A stretch of DNA of 64,000 bases from Massilibacteroides sp. (GTDB lineage: Bacteria > Bacteroidota > Bacteroidia > Bacteroidales > Tannerellaceae). Where the stretch lies: NCBI RefSeq assembly GCF_028705895.1, contig NZ_JAQWCQ010000010.1:1-64000 (forward strand), read 5' to 3'. Below are positions 16,851-25,840 of the stretch, piece after piece (within the stretch, counting starts at the first letter, position 1; each line of letters begins with the position of its first letter). The position numbers were made by a program, and so were the translations under genes. The notes below the pieces were generated by a model that worked only from the letters and a program-made list of their open reading frames with translations, did no database searches and was not told the origin of the DNA.

Positions 16851-17684
16851 TCACCAAAACAATTGCCTGAATCCATCGAGAATACCCGGAATAGCAATCG
16901 TTCCATGAGTTTCATCAGGGAAGGATTTCTTAAAAAAGCGAAGCCCTTTTGTCTGAGGTAATATCTCGGCAAATAGGCTGTCGGAATCCGTGAGATTCAT
17001 CGTAGCGCGATCCGGTCGTGGCTTAGTTGCCACACCCACATAAAGACTTTTTCCTTCGAAATCTTTATCTTTGACCAATATCCCGGCTTCTTTTGACAAT
17101 CGTCTCTGATCCCACCATAGACTTGGATCAAGCGCTAAATAAGTATCAAACAATTCGGTATGTTTGAAAAATGTATTCAACGTAAAAAGACCTCCGAAAG
17201 AGTGTCCGACCAACATATTTTGCCCATTTGTCCGAAAAGACCCGTCAATTACGCCACGCAATTCTTCGGTCAGAAAACGACTGAAGGTATCACTTCCTCC
17301 TCCTTTGGGAACAGCTCCTGGAGGTATTTTACCGTCTCTTCCGGCAGCAGAAGCCGTAGGCGTAAAGTCACGCGTTCTGTCCGTACTTATTATACCGACA
17401 ATAATAAAGGAAGGAATATCTTTTCGTCTTCCTGAAGAAAATGCTCTATTAATACCGACCAAAGAATGAAAGAACAGATCTCCGTCGAGCAAATAAATCA
17501 CAGGGAAAGTCTGCGTAACATTCGTTGCATAATTGTCGGGCAGATGCACCCAGTAGGCTCTTTCTTCCTGTAGCACCGTTGAATGCAAAGAATACTTTTT
17601 ACCTATACAAATATCCTCCTGTCCCCATAATACTAATGGGGGCAGGAGGAATAGTAAACAAATATAAATCTTATTCACCAGCAT
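16851..17684 (-). CDS. Periplasmic esterase of the siderophore/enterochelin-esterase (Fes/IroE) superfamily
   Basis: The best start is the ATG at 17684, which gives a signal peptide ([11 protein letters not shown] ... WGQ) and overlaps the end of the DUF4374 gene by 14 bases. The open frame extends further to 17783 without a plausible signal. The 277-aa mature-type protein is a PF00756 alpha/beta hydrolase with [13 protein letters not shown], nucleophile Ser in [10 protein letters not shown] and a C-terminal His in PDETHGTIA. Such enzymes include IroE-like trilactone siderophore esterases. In this iron locus a siderophore-hydrolysing role is the most economical reading. Substrate specificity is inferred from context only. 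Confidence 0.8.
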   Translation of the reverse strand: MLVNKIYICLLFLLPPLVLWGQEDICIGKKYSLHSTVLQEERAYWVHLPDNYATNVTQTFPVIYLLDGDLFFHSLVGINRAFSSGRRKDIPSFIIVGIISTDRTRDFTPTASAAGRDGKIPPGAVPKGGGSDTFSRFLTEELRGVIDGSFRTNGQNMLVGHSFGGLFTLNTFFKHTELFDTYLALDPSLWWDQRRLSKEAGILVKDKDFEGKSLYVGVATKPRPDRATMNLTDSDSLFAEILPQTKGLRFFKKSFPDETHGTIAIPGILDGFRQLFW

Positions 17685-19065
17685 AAGTGAGTTTACCTGC
17701 ACCACTGATTTGTTTCGTACCAACAACAAGCCCTTTAGTGGCAACTGCTGTTTTTGGATTAATGCAATAGATTGCCGGATCACCTTCTGTGGTAGTAACA
17801 GGCATATAAGTTATACCATTTTCCGTATATGGCTCATTTGCAAATCCGGAGATAAGGCTTACATCCGGCAGTCCGGTTACATAAGTAAGTTTCTTATCTT
17901 CTCCTTTATAAATAGCCAGTTGATTAGCCGTAAAACCTGTCTCTGTCAGAGGTCTGTCGTACATCAACAGAAGAAAATAATCTTCGGTAAGATGCCATGA
18001 ACGTACAAAAGAGTTACCAGCAGACTGTTCCTCTATATTGCAATAATAGCTTGCATCAAAGTCTTCTGCTCCCGCTTTAATACGTACAACACCAGCCGGC
18101 AAAGTTGTCTTTTGTACATCCGCTGTCATCGTTTTCGCATAGCTCGGAGAGAAAACATACACATCGCCATTATCCGCTGCCCAGATCATTTGATAGTATT
18201 GAGAACGATTACGTCCGCAAGCGTAGCTAATCTTATCCGTTTTGATTAATTTAGGATTGCTCAACGTCTGGTCGTTATAAATAGCCACCCATGCTTCGTT
18301 AGGATACTGCGTCCATTGTAATTCTCCTTTTTTCCATGCACTACTTGCACTTCCTCCGGCTTCTGTTTTAACAAGCTCGGGATATTTTACATATTTACCC
18401 CCTTCAGCTTTTACACCATACTGGCTCAAACCCATAGGAATTGGAGCAGAGAATACTTTATCACCAACCTGTTCGATACCGGCTAAAGTAACATACTCTC
18501 CATTATCCAGATAATTTTCAGACCACATTACTTCCTTGTTATCTGTAAACGTTTCTTTTTTCACGTCAAGATAAGACAAAAGAAAGCCTTTCGGTAAGAA
18601 TCCATTTTCGTCAGCATATTCTGTTGCCAGATCGCCGGTAGAAGAAGTTATGATATAGTCTTTATAGATACCATAAGTCGTAAATCTTTTAATCTCATAC
18701 GTATAGTCACGTTCTTCTACTTTTCCTTCTGCATTCAGGATATAAGAAGAACTTACACCTGCATTTCCCTGATTGTAAACTAAACGATATAGATATTCAT
18801 TTCCGTAAAAAACCCAGAATGATCCACTTTCTGTTACAAGTCCATTATTAAGCGCCGTAATTGACCCTGTTCCTAATGTATCTGTTGTCAACAAGTAACC
18901 TGCTTCATCCGTAGCAACAACAACATAATTTGAGATCACATTTTCTTCCGGATCAGGAGTAGGAGTCGGAATCGGATCATCACTATCACTACACGATGTG
19001 AATAAGAAACCAGCCATCATCATTGTGGCAAGTCCTTTTATTAAAAAACTTTTCATGTTATTCAT
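17671..19065 (-). CDS. DUF4374 surface lipoprotein, XusB-like siderophore-binding protein
   Basis: The 464-aa lipoprotein has a signal ending in lipobox FTSC (Cys25), followed by a Ser/Asp/Pro linker that suits surface export. The rest is a DUF4374 beta-propeller-like domain ([44 protein letters not shown]). XusB of B. thetaiotaomicron, which captures enterobactin and salmochelin, belongs to this family to my knowledge. The gene lies 47 bases downstream of the TonB receptor gene and overlaps the esterase gene, in one minus-strand operon. Confidence 0.82.
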   Translation of the reverse strand: MNNMKSFLIKGLATMMMAGFLFTSCSDSDDPIPTPTPDPEENVISNYVVVATDEAGYLLTTDTLGTGSITALNNGLVTESGSFWVFYGNEYLYRLVYNQGNAGVSSSYILNAEGKVEERDYTYEIKRFTTYGIYKDYIITSSTGDLATEYADENGFLPKGFLLSYLDVKKETFTDNKEVMWSENYLDNGEYVTLAGIEQVGDKVFSAPIPMGLSQYGVKAEGGKYVKYPELVKTEAGGSASSAWKKGELQWTQYPNEAWVAIYNDQTLSNPKLIKTDKISYACGRNRSQYYQMIWAADNGDVYVFSPSYAKTMTADVQKTTLPAGVVRIKAGAEDFDASYYCNIEEQSAGNSFVRSWHLTEDYFLLLMYDRPLTETGFTANQLAIYKGEDKKLTYVTGLPDVSLISGFANEPYTENGITYMPVTTTEGDPAIYCINPKTAVATKGLVVGTKQISGAGKLTYAGE

Positions 19066-19112
19066 TTTTATATATTTAGTTATGGATAATAAACAAGAAT
19101 TCTGATCTGCAT

Positions 19113-21488
19113 TTAGTTGCCGAAATAGACTCTCACCTTTCCGTAAAAGGCTCTTCCGGCTTTTTGCAAACTAAAATTATCATACAATTTTTCGTCAGTC
19201 AGATTCCTACATTCAAACGAGAAGTTGTAACGCCCGTTTTTAATAGCATAGGAGACTGTCAGATTATGAGAGAATTGGGAAGGAACCACGAAACTTGATT
19301 CACTGCCTAAAACTTCCGAGTACAAAGGGAAGCTGTGCATATATAAATTGTCATAAGTAACAGTCAACAGATTCCCCTTTTTAAGCAGATTGCGCTTGTA
19401 GAAAGTAATATCTGAATTCGCAAACCGATACGGCAAATTAGGCATACGTGCCCCGTATGTCAGACTTTGCTGATTACTTCCTCCGGTCACTGTCTTTACA
19501 TTGTCACGAACGTCCATTTGCGTATAGTTTCCACCCATGCTAACCCAGTTGCCAAAACCATAACGGGCAGAAAGGGTATATCCTTTTGTTTCCACCCGAC
19601 CGTGGTTCTCATAAGCTGCACCGGATTTACCGCCGCTCAGATCAACAAGTTTTCGTTGTATAAAATCTTTTGTATTCCGATAAATCACACCCCCTTCTAC
19701 ATAGACCGAATGATCCCCGAACAGTTCACTGTAACTTACGTTCAGGTTTACATTATCACTATTTTCCGGTTTGATGGCCAAATCTCCGGTTTCCAGATCT
19801 TCGTCACCAAACATCTCTTCATTGGTTGGTAAACGATATGCTTTTTCATAAGAAAGTTTTGTCTGCAGACTTTTCAAAATAAAATAAGTACCCGCAACAC
19901 CATACCCCATTGCATTAACCGAATTGGTCGTGCGCGTATATTCATCTTGCGCTGATGTCGTAGCAATAGGCCCGGCTATGAACTGATCATAATATTTACC
20001 AAAAGCAGAAACATTCCAATTTTCGGATGGCATATACCGATAAGACAAGCCTGTAATATTTTTGCGGGTTTCTTTTGAAATGGCATCTTTTCCCGAATAC
20101 TCATTCAACATGGAACGATTAGAGCGGGTAAAGTTGTTCAAAACATGATTCAATGTAAATACATGAGCTTTTCCCAGACGATAATTGGCTGTAAGTGTAC
20201 CATTCCAGTTGTCATTATCTGATCGGGTATGCTGATAAGACTGTTCTCCCGGAGATCTGAGCAAACGCATTTCACCACGCCAGTTATATTCATAAGTGGA
20301 TGTATCAACATTGTGTGTCTGATTCTTATTGTAATTCCCTGTTAACGTAAGATCAAGTCCCTTTGTAAATAAGTTCTGTTTGCGATACTCTAAAGACGGC
20401 ATCAAAGAATGCCCTTTACGGTATTTCCCTCCAAAAACAATTTCCTGACGTACTCCCGTTTGTATATCCTTATACATATTAGAATAGGTAAAACCAAAAA
20501 TTAATCGATCTGCCCATTTTTTATTAACAAGACCAACTTTAGCAATCACAGCTTCGTTATGATACATATCATGGAAACGTTCTACATGTTCAATCTTTTT
20601 CTTATTAATAGCACCCGTTTCAAAATCCTTTACTGGTGTATCTATCGAGTAATTATTATCCGAGTAGTTCTGAAAAGCGTTAATCTCGTAAGTAAACCCA
20701 TTTTCAAATGTCTGTCCAAAGTTAACGTACGATTTATGTGTATTAAATGATCCATAGGAATACGAAGCATCAAGAAACCACTTATTCAGGTTTTTCTTCG
20801 TGATAATATTAATAACACCACCAATTGCATCCGTTCCAAAACCAACAGGAACAACACCTTTGTAAACTTCAATACGTTCCGCAAAGCCGGCCGGTATATT
20901 ATTTAATCCAAACGAACTTCCCACCCCTTCCTGTGGTACACCATCTATAAATATCTTAATATGCTTTCCACTAAAGCCGTCCATCATAAGTTGCATATCC
21001 GATCCTACCCCACCCGATTCACGAAGTTTAACACCCGGAGCCTGAGCCAATGTTTCACTAAGGTTTTGTGTAGAATTTTGTAAAGCCTTTGTGTCTATCG
21101 CAATTACATTATAAGCAGATCGTTTCAAGCGGCTCACTCCGTTTGAAACCACGACTACCTCATCAAGTTCCGTAGCCTGTTCCGTAATTGTCAGATTTAC
21201 TTTCATTTCTTTCTCGTCAGAAAGCCTGACCGATTTCTCAACCGTTTTATACCCTATAGCAGAGACCACCAATACATAATTACCAATAGGAGCCTGTATC
21301 GAATAAGAGCCATCCAGTGTCGTCACATCACCATAACTGGTGTTTTTCAAACTCACGGTTACAAACTCTGCTGCCTCATTTGTATTTGTCTTTATCTTCC
21401 CTGAAATTTTGGCCTGTTGAGAAAATATTGGAAAAGAAAAAAATAAAAATAAAATAATTATAGCGTTTAACCTTATATAAATCTGCAT
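19113..21488 (-). CDS. TonB-dependent outer-membrane receptor, XusA-like
   Basis: The 791-aa receptor has a signal peptide (SQQA near residue 27), a CarboxypepD_reg-like domain at about 28-115 ([20 protein letters not shown]), TonB box [11 protein letters not shown] and a plug ([41 protein letters not shown]). The barrel ends [11 protein letters not shown]. It lacks the STN domain and SusD partner, so it is a siderophore/haem-type rather than glycan-type transporter. It heads the operon with the DUF4374 lipoprotein, esterase and reductase-like genes. A possible imperfect -7 box (GAACTTTG) lies at 21541-21534 on the minus strand. Confidence 0.9.
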   Translation of the reverse strand: MQIYIRLNAIIILFLFFSFPIFSQQAKISGKIKTNTNEAAEFVTVSLKNTSYGDVTTLDGSYSIQAPIGNYVLVVSAIGYKTVEKSVRLSDEKEMKVNLTITEQATELDEVVVVSNGVSRLKRSAYNVIAIDTKALQNSTQNLSETLAQAPGVKLRESGGVGSDMQLMMDGFSGKHIKIFIDGVPQEGVGSSFGLNNIPAGFAERIEVYKGVVPVGFGTDAIGGVINIITKKNLNKWFLDASYSYGSFNTHKSYVNFGQTFENGFTYEINAFQNYSDNNYSIDTPVKDFETGAINKKKIEHVERFHDMYHNEAVIAKVGLVNKKWADRLIFGFTYSNMYKDIQTGVRQEIVFGGKYRKGHSLMPSLEYRKQNLFTKGLDLTLTGNYNKNQTHNVDTSTYEYNWRGEMRLLRSPGEQSYQHTRSDNDNWNGTLTANYRLGKAHVFTLNHVLNNFTRSNRSMLNEYSGKDAISKETRKNITGLSYRYMPSENWNVSAFGKYYDQFIAGPIATTSAQDEYTRTTNSVNAMGYGVAGTYFILKSLQTKLSYEKAYRLPTNEEMFGDEDLETGDLAIKPENSDNVNLNVSYSELFGDHSVYVEGGVIYRNTKDFIQRKLVDLSGGKSGAAYENHGRVETKGYTLSARYGFGNWVSMGGNYTQMDVRDNVKTVTGGSNQQSLTYGARMPNLPYRFANSDITFYKRNLLKKGNLLTVTYDNLYMHSFPLYSEVLGSESSFVVPSQFSHNLTVSYAIKNGRYNFSFECRNLTDEKLYDNFSLQKAGRAFYGKVRVYFGN

Positions 21489-21621
21489 TCTAAACTCTCT
21501 TTAAATACCTAAAACTCCATCCTAAATCTGATGCAAAGTTCTACAAGCCGACAACACCAAACAATCCCCATAATTGGGTAAATAAAGAGTGAGAATACTA
21601 AAAAGTGGTTATTGGATACCT

Positions 21622-21660
21622 AAAAAAGAGGAGGAGAACCTTTTGAGCCCCCTCTTTTTC
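21622..21660 (-). terminator. Terminator downstream of the sigma/4-TM gene pair
   Basis: On the minus strand GAAAAAGAGGGGG pairs with CCTCCTCTTTTTT and is followed by a T-rich end. It lies directly after the stop of the 193-aa gene. Confidence 0.65.
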
Positions 21661-21663
21661 TTA

Positions 21664-22245
21664 TTAGTCTTCGATATCTTTCAGTTCGTTCAGGTTTTGC
21701 TGGATTGTCCGAATATTTTTATAATACAGCCGCTTATATGACCAGATCGTTAACAATATAACAACAATAAATACCGCACCCATAAATATCCACTGCCAAA
21801 GACCAGCGTGCAGCATATAAATTATACTTATTGGGATTACACCTACTATCCCAAACACCGTATAATACATCCTCTCTTTATGTATCCACACAGCATAAGT
21901 ACTGATACGTTTGATGTTGTCTTTTATTATACCCAATTCGTCAATCTTCAGTAATAATGTTACTTTTACAGAACACCAGATTGCGGTTAACAAAGAAAAT
22001 ATACCCCAATACAACATTGTGTAGAAAAACAATAAGTCGGGCGTCTGTGTCATAATCCAACCAATAAATGGCAATATCAGAAAACAAACAACTACACTTA
22101 GTATTTCATAGCCCAACAATACATTTAACGACTTCTTCACTTTAGTCTGATACATTTCGCGAATCAGCAATGCACTTATTTTCTCTTTCTGATCTAATTT
22201 TTCACCAAGTGCCAGCCAGGCATTTTTCATTTCTTCCAGTTCCAT
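21664..22245 (-). CDS. Four-helix membrane protein paired with an ECF sigma factor
   Basis: The 193-aa protein starts with a cytoplasmic helix (MELEEMKNAWLALGEKLDQKEK). Two pairs of membrane helices follow, at about 42-62, 74-95, 125-145 and 147-168, and then a charged C-terminal coil. It starts 8 bases after the sigma gene. Bacteroidota often encode such a small membrane protein after an ECF sigma, which suggests an anti-sigma or sensor role, but no known anti-sigma domain is visible. Function is inferred from position only. Confidence 0.75.
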   Translation of the reverse strand: MELEEMKNAWLALGEKLDQKEKISALLIREMYQTKVKKSLNVLLGYEILSVVVCFLILPFIGWIMTQTPDLLFFYTMLYWGIFSLLTAIWCSVKVTLLLKIDELGIIKDNIKRISTYAVWIHKERMYYTVFGIVGVIPISIIYMLHAGLWQWIFMGAVFIVVILLTIWSYKRLYYKNIRTIQQNLNELKDIED

Positions 22246-22253
22246 ACTACTCT

Positions 22254-22742
22254 TTAATTAACTTCCGACATTTTTTTGAGTTTCTCTTTGATACGCACCA
22301 ACCTAACACCTACATTAGAAGAAGTAAGTCCGGTGATATCCGCAATTTCCTGATAAGAATGTTCGTCAAGATAAAGCAGGACGATTGCTTTTTCAAGGGC
22401 GGAGAGACGGCGGATGAGGCGATACATTTCGCGAATAGTATCATCCTGATCAGTCTCCATCAAATGCGCGGAAAGAGCCGAGAGTGATACATGCTGAGGC
22501 CTCTTCATGTATTTCCGCAAGCCCGTGATACAGGTATTCAGGGACACCTTATAAATCCAGGTAGAAACGGCACATTCACGCCTGAATCCGGCAAATGCTC
22601 TCCAAAGATTACAAACTACATCCTGATAAAGATCAGCTATAGGATTCTCGTCCGTCACATACACCGAACAAACTTTGTATATGATTTTCTCGTTATCCTG
22701 AATAAGCTTCACAAACTCATCATCCAAACTCACTTTGTCCAT
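22254..22742 (-). CDS. ECF RNA polymerase sigma factor
   Basis: I take the ATG at 22742 (MDKVSLDDEFVKL), giving 162 aa. An upstream TTG at 22775 overlaps a -7-like TTTCTTTG (22780-22773). Region 2 is seen in PIADLYQDVVCNLWRAF and STWIYKVSLNTC, and region 4 in LSALEKAIVLLYLDEHSYQEI with HTH TGLTSSNVGVRLVRIKEKL. It forms a two-gene unit with the 4-TM protein and lies downstream of an outer-membrane barrel gene on the same strand, separated from it by the GCGCCTC repeats. Confidence 0.9.
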   Translation of the reverse strand: MDKVSLDDEFVKLIQDNEKIIYKVCSVYVTDENPIADLYQDVVCNLWRAFAGFRRECAVSTWIYKVSLNTCITGLRKYMKRPQHVSLSALSAHLMETDQDDTIREMYRLIRRLSALEKAIVLLYLDEHSYQEIADITGLTSSNVGVRLVRIKEKLKKMSEVN

Positions 22743-22842
22743 ACCATTCAATTGCTTTTTCTCTATTAGTCGCAAAGAAATCAGAAAAATTACATAGATA
22801 TATAAAAGCTTATATTTTTTATAGTAGCTTCAAAAATTTTAA

Positions 22843-22913
22843 GGCGCCTCAACATACGTTTCCAGGCGCCTCAGCAAACAAGTTGAAGCGCCTCAACTTT
22901 CATTACCAGGCTC
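22843..22913. repeat. 22-bp-period GCGCCTC tandem repeat, copy A
   Basis: GCGCCTC occurs at 22844, 22866 and 22888, and a degenerate GCTC at 22910, exactly 22 bases apart. The units are GCGCCTCAACATACGTTTCCAG, then one ending AGTTGAA, then GCGCCTCAACTTTCATTACCAG. AAAATTTT-like sequence flanks both ends. In the direction of the flanking minus-strand genes it lies just after the barrel gene's stop. Confidence 0.8.
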
Positions 22914-22934
22914 TTTAAAATTTTTCAGATTCTT

Positions 22935-25025
22935 TTATTGTCCAAATCGGGAGGTGTCCACTTCTTTTCGCTCACGGGATTTATATCCTCCGAATTTATA
23001 CGTAAAAGAAAGTGTAATAGCTCTTGAGTCCGGCAGCATATTCATATCCAGGTTCTGAGTTGCATAATGTACTCTCATATTAGGAGACCAGGCGTCAAAC
23101 AAATCGATTCCTTTCAGTCTTAATTCTCCTTTTTCTTTGGCAAATGTCCACTTTAGTCCGGCATCAAGCATCCACATCTTAGTCAGCTCGGCGGGTCCCT
23201 GAATATTGGGGGTAAGATAAGCTCCGGATATTTCAAGTGCAATGTTGGGTTGGGAAGACAGTTTTATGGTATTGTCTAAACGGGTGTAGAACACCCATTT
23301 TTTATTTAAGAAAGAAATATCATGAAAGTGCTCGCTCTTTGACCTGTCATAAAACCCATTCAAAGTCAGACGCGAGTCCAGTTTCTCTCCTACGCTGAAG
23401 GGAATGATAATATTTACGCCGGCAGTCAGGCTATAATCCCAATTCAATGTCTGATAAATAAGTGCAAGCCTATCTGAAGACTGATAAGGCAACTGCGCAA
23501 AATAATCATCGGAATAATTGGTATATGCCGTAACAATATATTTTCCTTTGAAGATATAGTTTAACTGCGCTTCATAGTCTTTTGACGGTCTCAAATCCCG
23601 GTTTCCGTGTATCTCTGCATAATTATTCAGATAACTGATCGCTCCATGCATTTCCCAATAATTGGGATAAGCTCTGTCTGATGAAACGGACAACTGAAGG
23701 AGATGCGAAGGAGAAAAGACATAAGACATTTCAAGTCTGGGAAACAATACCCATTCTTTAAAACTACCATATCTATAATGCTCTCCTGTAAGAGAAGCGG
23801 AAACAGAAAACTGCTCTGTAAAAGATTTATCAAATCCCGCATAAAAATCATACGTATATTCTTCCAACGTATTATTGGCATCCAACGAAGACAGATCCTC
23901 TCCGTTACGCGGTTGGTAGTACTGCCTACTATGATCAGATGCGTAGGAAAATTTTCCTCCGTAATTCAATGCCCATGTACCAAGTGTGTGTGTTTGATCT
24001 GCGTAAACGGTGAGGCGATCTATCTGTTGATTTGTATAAGACAAGAAATTCTTTGTTTGTTGATCTGTAAAGTCTTGTACGGACTTGTCCTTATAAAATG
24101 TATAATCTAACCCTGTACTTAAACCCATTCCCGATTTATAATTTATTGCCAGATTATGCATTTGTTCAGGGTCAATATAACTTCTCGAGGTCTCTGTTTG
24201 CGGTAAACTCCCTTTAGACTCTTCAAAACGATCATAAGTTGGAGAAATACGTCCTGTATAAGCAAAACTCAATTTATCCTTATCTGTCAACTCATAATCA
24301 AGACCAATACGCATGTTATGGGAGAATCGCGTACTTTTCCCTTTATTAAACTGATCAATTACATGCTCTGTTCCATTTAGTAAATGTTTCGAGTACAGAT
24401 CCAATCCTGTCCTCATTTTGCTCTTGTTCAAGGTATAGAGAAAATCTGCAGAAAACTTCCGGGAAGAATATAAGACTGTTCCTCCGGCCGAATAGCCTCC
24501 ATAATATTTTTGTGTATAGGATGAATTGACCTGCCCTTGTAAATCAGGTATAATCGAATTTCCTTTTTTCAATACCAGATTAATCACCGCACCACGTATA
24601 TGATATTGCGGAGGGGCACTATACATCACTTCCGCGCTTTGTAATCGGGATTGGGGAGTTGCTTTCAACAGCGCATATAGTTGATCAGAAGTCATGGTAG
24701 TCGGTTTCCCGTTTAATATCACAGTAAGACTCTTTGCACCAGCTAATAACAAAGAACCATTCTGTTCACGTACGCCGGGCAATTGTAAAATAGATTCATA
24801 AGCATTGCTCACGATCTTATCCTCAAGCAAACGAGGCATATCATACGTTAGTTTTCCTTCTCTTAATCTCACAATCGGACGTTCGCCCTTAATCAGTATA
24901 TCCGGTAGATTCAACATGGAGATAATGGTATCATTCTCCCAAGCCACGCTTTGTGAAATTTCTTCCTGCGCATAGCCGTGAGCCAAGAAGAATAAAAAAA
25001 GAGTCGTAAAATAAATTCGCTTCAT
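22935..25025 (-). CDS. Outer-membrane beta-barrel protein of the TonB-receptor-like family (OMP_b-brl_3 type)
   Basis: The 696-aa protein has a signal peptide ending GYAQ (residue 19) and a plug-like N-terminal part (LPDILIKGERPIVRLREGKL, ILQLPGVREQNGSLLLAGAKSL, VILNGKPTTMTSDQLYALLK) typical of the outer-membrane beta-barrel family PF14905. A barrel follows, with a late ITLSFTYKFGGY strand. It lacks the CarboxypepD_reg domain that often precedes this family. It is divergent from ORF6N and the two-component genes, a common context for this family. The ligand is unknown. Confidence 0.85.
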   Translation of the reverse strand: MKRIYFTTLFLFFLAHGYAQEEISQSVAWENDTIISMLNLPDILIKGERPIVRLREGKLTYDMPRLLEDKIVSNAYESILQLPGVREQNGSLLLAGAKSLTVILNGKPTTMTSDQLYALLKATPQSRLQSAEVMYSAPPQYHIRGAVINLVLKKGNSIIPDLQGQVNSSYTQKYYGGYSAGGTVLYSSRKFSADFLYTLNKSKMRTGLDLYSKHLLNGTEHVIDQFNKGKSTRFSHNMRIGLDYELTDKDKLSFAYTGRISPTYDRFEESKGSLPQTETSRSYIDPEQMHNLAINYKSGMGLSTGLDYTFYKDKSVQDFTDQQTKNFLSYTNQQIDRLTVYADQTHTLGTWALNYGGKFSYASDHSRQYYQPRNGEDLSSLDANNTLEEYTYDFYAGFDKSFTEQFSVSASLTGEHYRYGSFKEWVLFPRLEMSYVFSPSHLLQLSVSSDRAYPNYWEMHGAISYLNNYAEIHGNRDLRPSKDYEAQLNYIFKGKYIVTAYTNYSDDYFAQLPYQSSDRLALIYQTLNWDYSLTAGVNIIIPFSVGEKLDSRLTLNGFYDRSKSEHFHDISFLNKKWVFYTRLDNTIKLSSQPNIALEISGAYLTPNIQGPAELTKMWMLDAGLKWTFAKEKGELRLKGIDLFDAWSPNMRVHYATQNLDMNMLPDSRAITLSFTYKFGGYKSRERKEVDTSRFGQ

Positions 25026-25094
25026 AATCGTAACATTTATTTGTCATGCAAAACTCCCGAAAAAACAATTTACTTTGTGTTATTGCTTGCTTAT

Positions 25095-25116
25095 GAAGTG
25101 TTATTTAGTCTTATCG
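25095..25116. repeat. 22-bp direct repeat upstream of ORF6N, left copy
   Basis: GAAGTGTTATTTAGTCTTATCG is identical to 25776-25797. It contains TTAT twice, 10 bases apart, and lies about 24 bases before a -7 box and in the divergent region of the barrel gene. Confidence 0.85.
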
Positions 25117-25139
25117 GTTTTTATAAAATCAAAATATAA

Positions 25140-25147
25140 TAACTTTG
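25140..25147 (+). promoter_or_regulatory. -7 promoter element of the ORF6N gene
   Basis: TAACTTTG matches TAnnTTTG 14 bases before the ATG at 25161, so the leader would be very short. Confidence 0.5.
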
Positions 25148-25160
25148 CATACTCTTAACT

Positions 25161-25757
25161 ATGAAAAGTAAAAAACAGATGGAATTACAAATCATCCAAA
25201 ACAAAATCTATGAAATCAGAGGACAACGAGTTATATTGGACTTTGATTTGGCCAATATGTATCAGGTAGAGACTCGCGTATTAAATCAAGCTGTAAAACG
25301 GAATATTGAACGTTTCCCTGAAGATTTTATGTTTCAGTTGACACCAAAAGAATGGGAAAGCATGTCATCACAAATTGTGATGACATCAATAAATAAACGT
25401 CCTAAGGTTGCAATTCCATTTGCTTTTACAGAACATGGCGTAGTAATGCTTGCCAGCCTATTACGAAGCAATATTGCGGTTCAAACCAGTATTCTAATAA
25501 CCCGGGCATTTGTTGCAATGCGCCAATTAGTACTAAATTCTCCTTCTTATAAAGTTGAAGAACTACAACATGAAATCCGAGAACTTAAACAATATATTGA
25601 AGACGTTTTTACCGACTATAATGATATCAACGAAAATACACAGATACAATTAGATCTTATAAATGAGACATTAGCTGAATTACAAGTCAAAAACAAGGAA
25701 CTGAAAATTTTACGAAAACCTGTCGGTTATATTACTCCCTCTATAGAAAATGAATAG
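25161..25757 (+). CDS. ORF6N-domain (KilA-N related) DNA-binding protein
   Basis: The 198-aa protein begins with the ORF6N domain (about 7-95: IIQNKIYEIRGQRVILDFDLANMY, ETRVLNQAVKRNIERFPEDFMFQLT, AFTEHGVVMLASLLRS). A coiled-coil C-terminus follows (about 125-190). ORF6N domains come from phage and large DNA viruses and are predicted to bind DNA. In Bacteroidales they occur as solitary chromosomal genes. The gene sits alone between two identical 22-bp repeats that separate it from a histidine kinase gene, as if inserted between the barrel gene and the two-component pair. Confidence 0.92.
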   Translation: MKSKKQMELQIIQNKIYEIRGQRVILDFDLANMYQVETRVLNQAVKRNIERFPEDFMFQLTPKEWESMSSQIVMTSINKRPKVAIPFAFTEHGVVMLASLLRSNIAVQTSILITRAFVAMRQLVLNSPSYKVEELQHEIRELKQYIEDVFTDYNDINENTQIQLDLINETLAELQVKNKELKILRKPVGYITPSIENE

Positions 25758-25775
25758 TTAATCTGCCCTTACTCA

Positions 25776-25797
25776 GAAGTGTTATTTAGTCTTATCG
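25776..25797. repeat. 22-bp direct repeat upstream of the histidine kinase, right copy
   Basis: It is identical to 25095-25116. It ends 44 bases before the kinase start, versus 45 bases before ORF6N in the left copy. Confidence 0.85.
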
Positions 25798-25824
25798 TTT
25801 CTCAGAATTATGGAGGATAGCCTG

Positions 25825-25832
25825 TATATTTG
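25825..25832 (+). promoter_or_regulatory. -7 promoter element of the histidine kinase gene
   Basis: TATATTTG matches TAnnTTTG and ends 9 bases before the ATG at 25841, which implies a nearly leaderless mRNA. Confidence 0.5.
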
Positions 25833-25840
25833 CCATTGTC

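Noticed and set aside
17160..17469. Two plus-strand open frames of 91 and 101 codons
   Set aside because: Both lie within the esterase gene on the opposite strand and have no features of a real protein.
17685..17783. Longer N-terminus of the esterase gene
   Set aside because: The extra 33 residues lie wholly inside the DUF4374 gene and hide a clear signal peptide that begins at 17684.
22843..22913. Possible short CRISPR-like array
   Set aside because: Period is only 22 bases with a 7-10 base core, the intervening bases are partly shared, and no cas genes are present. It is a tandem/dispersed repeat.
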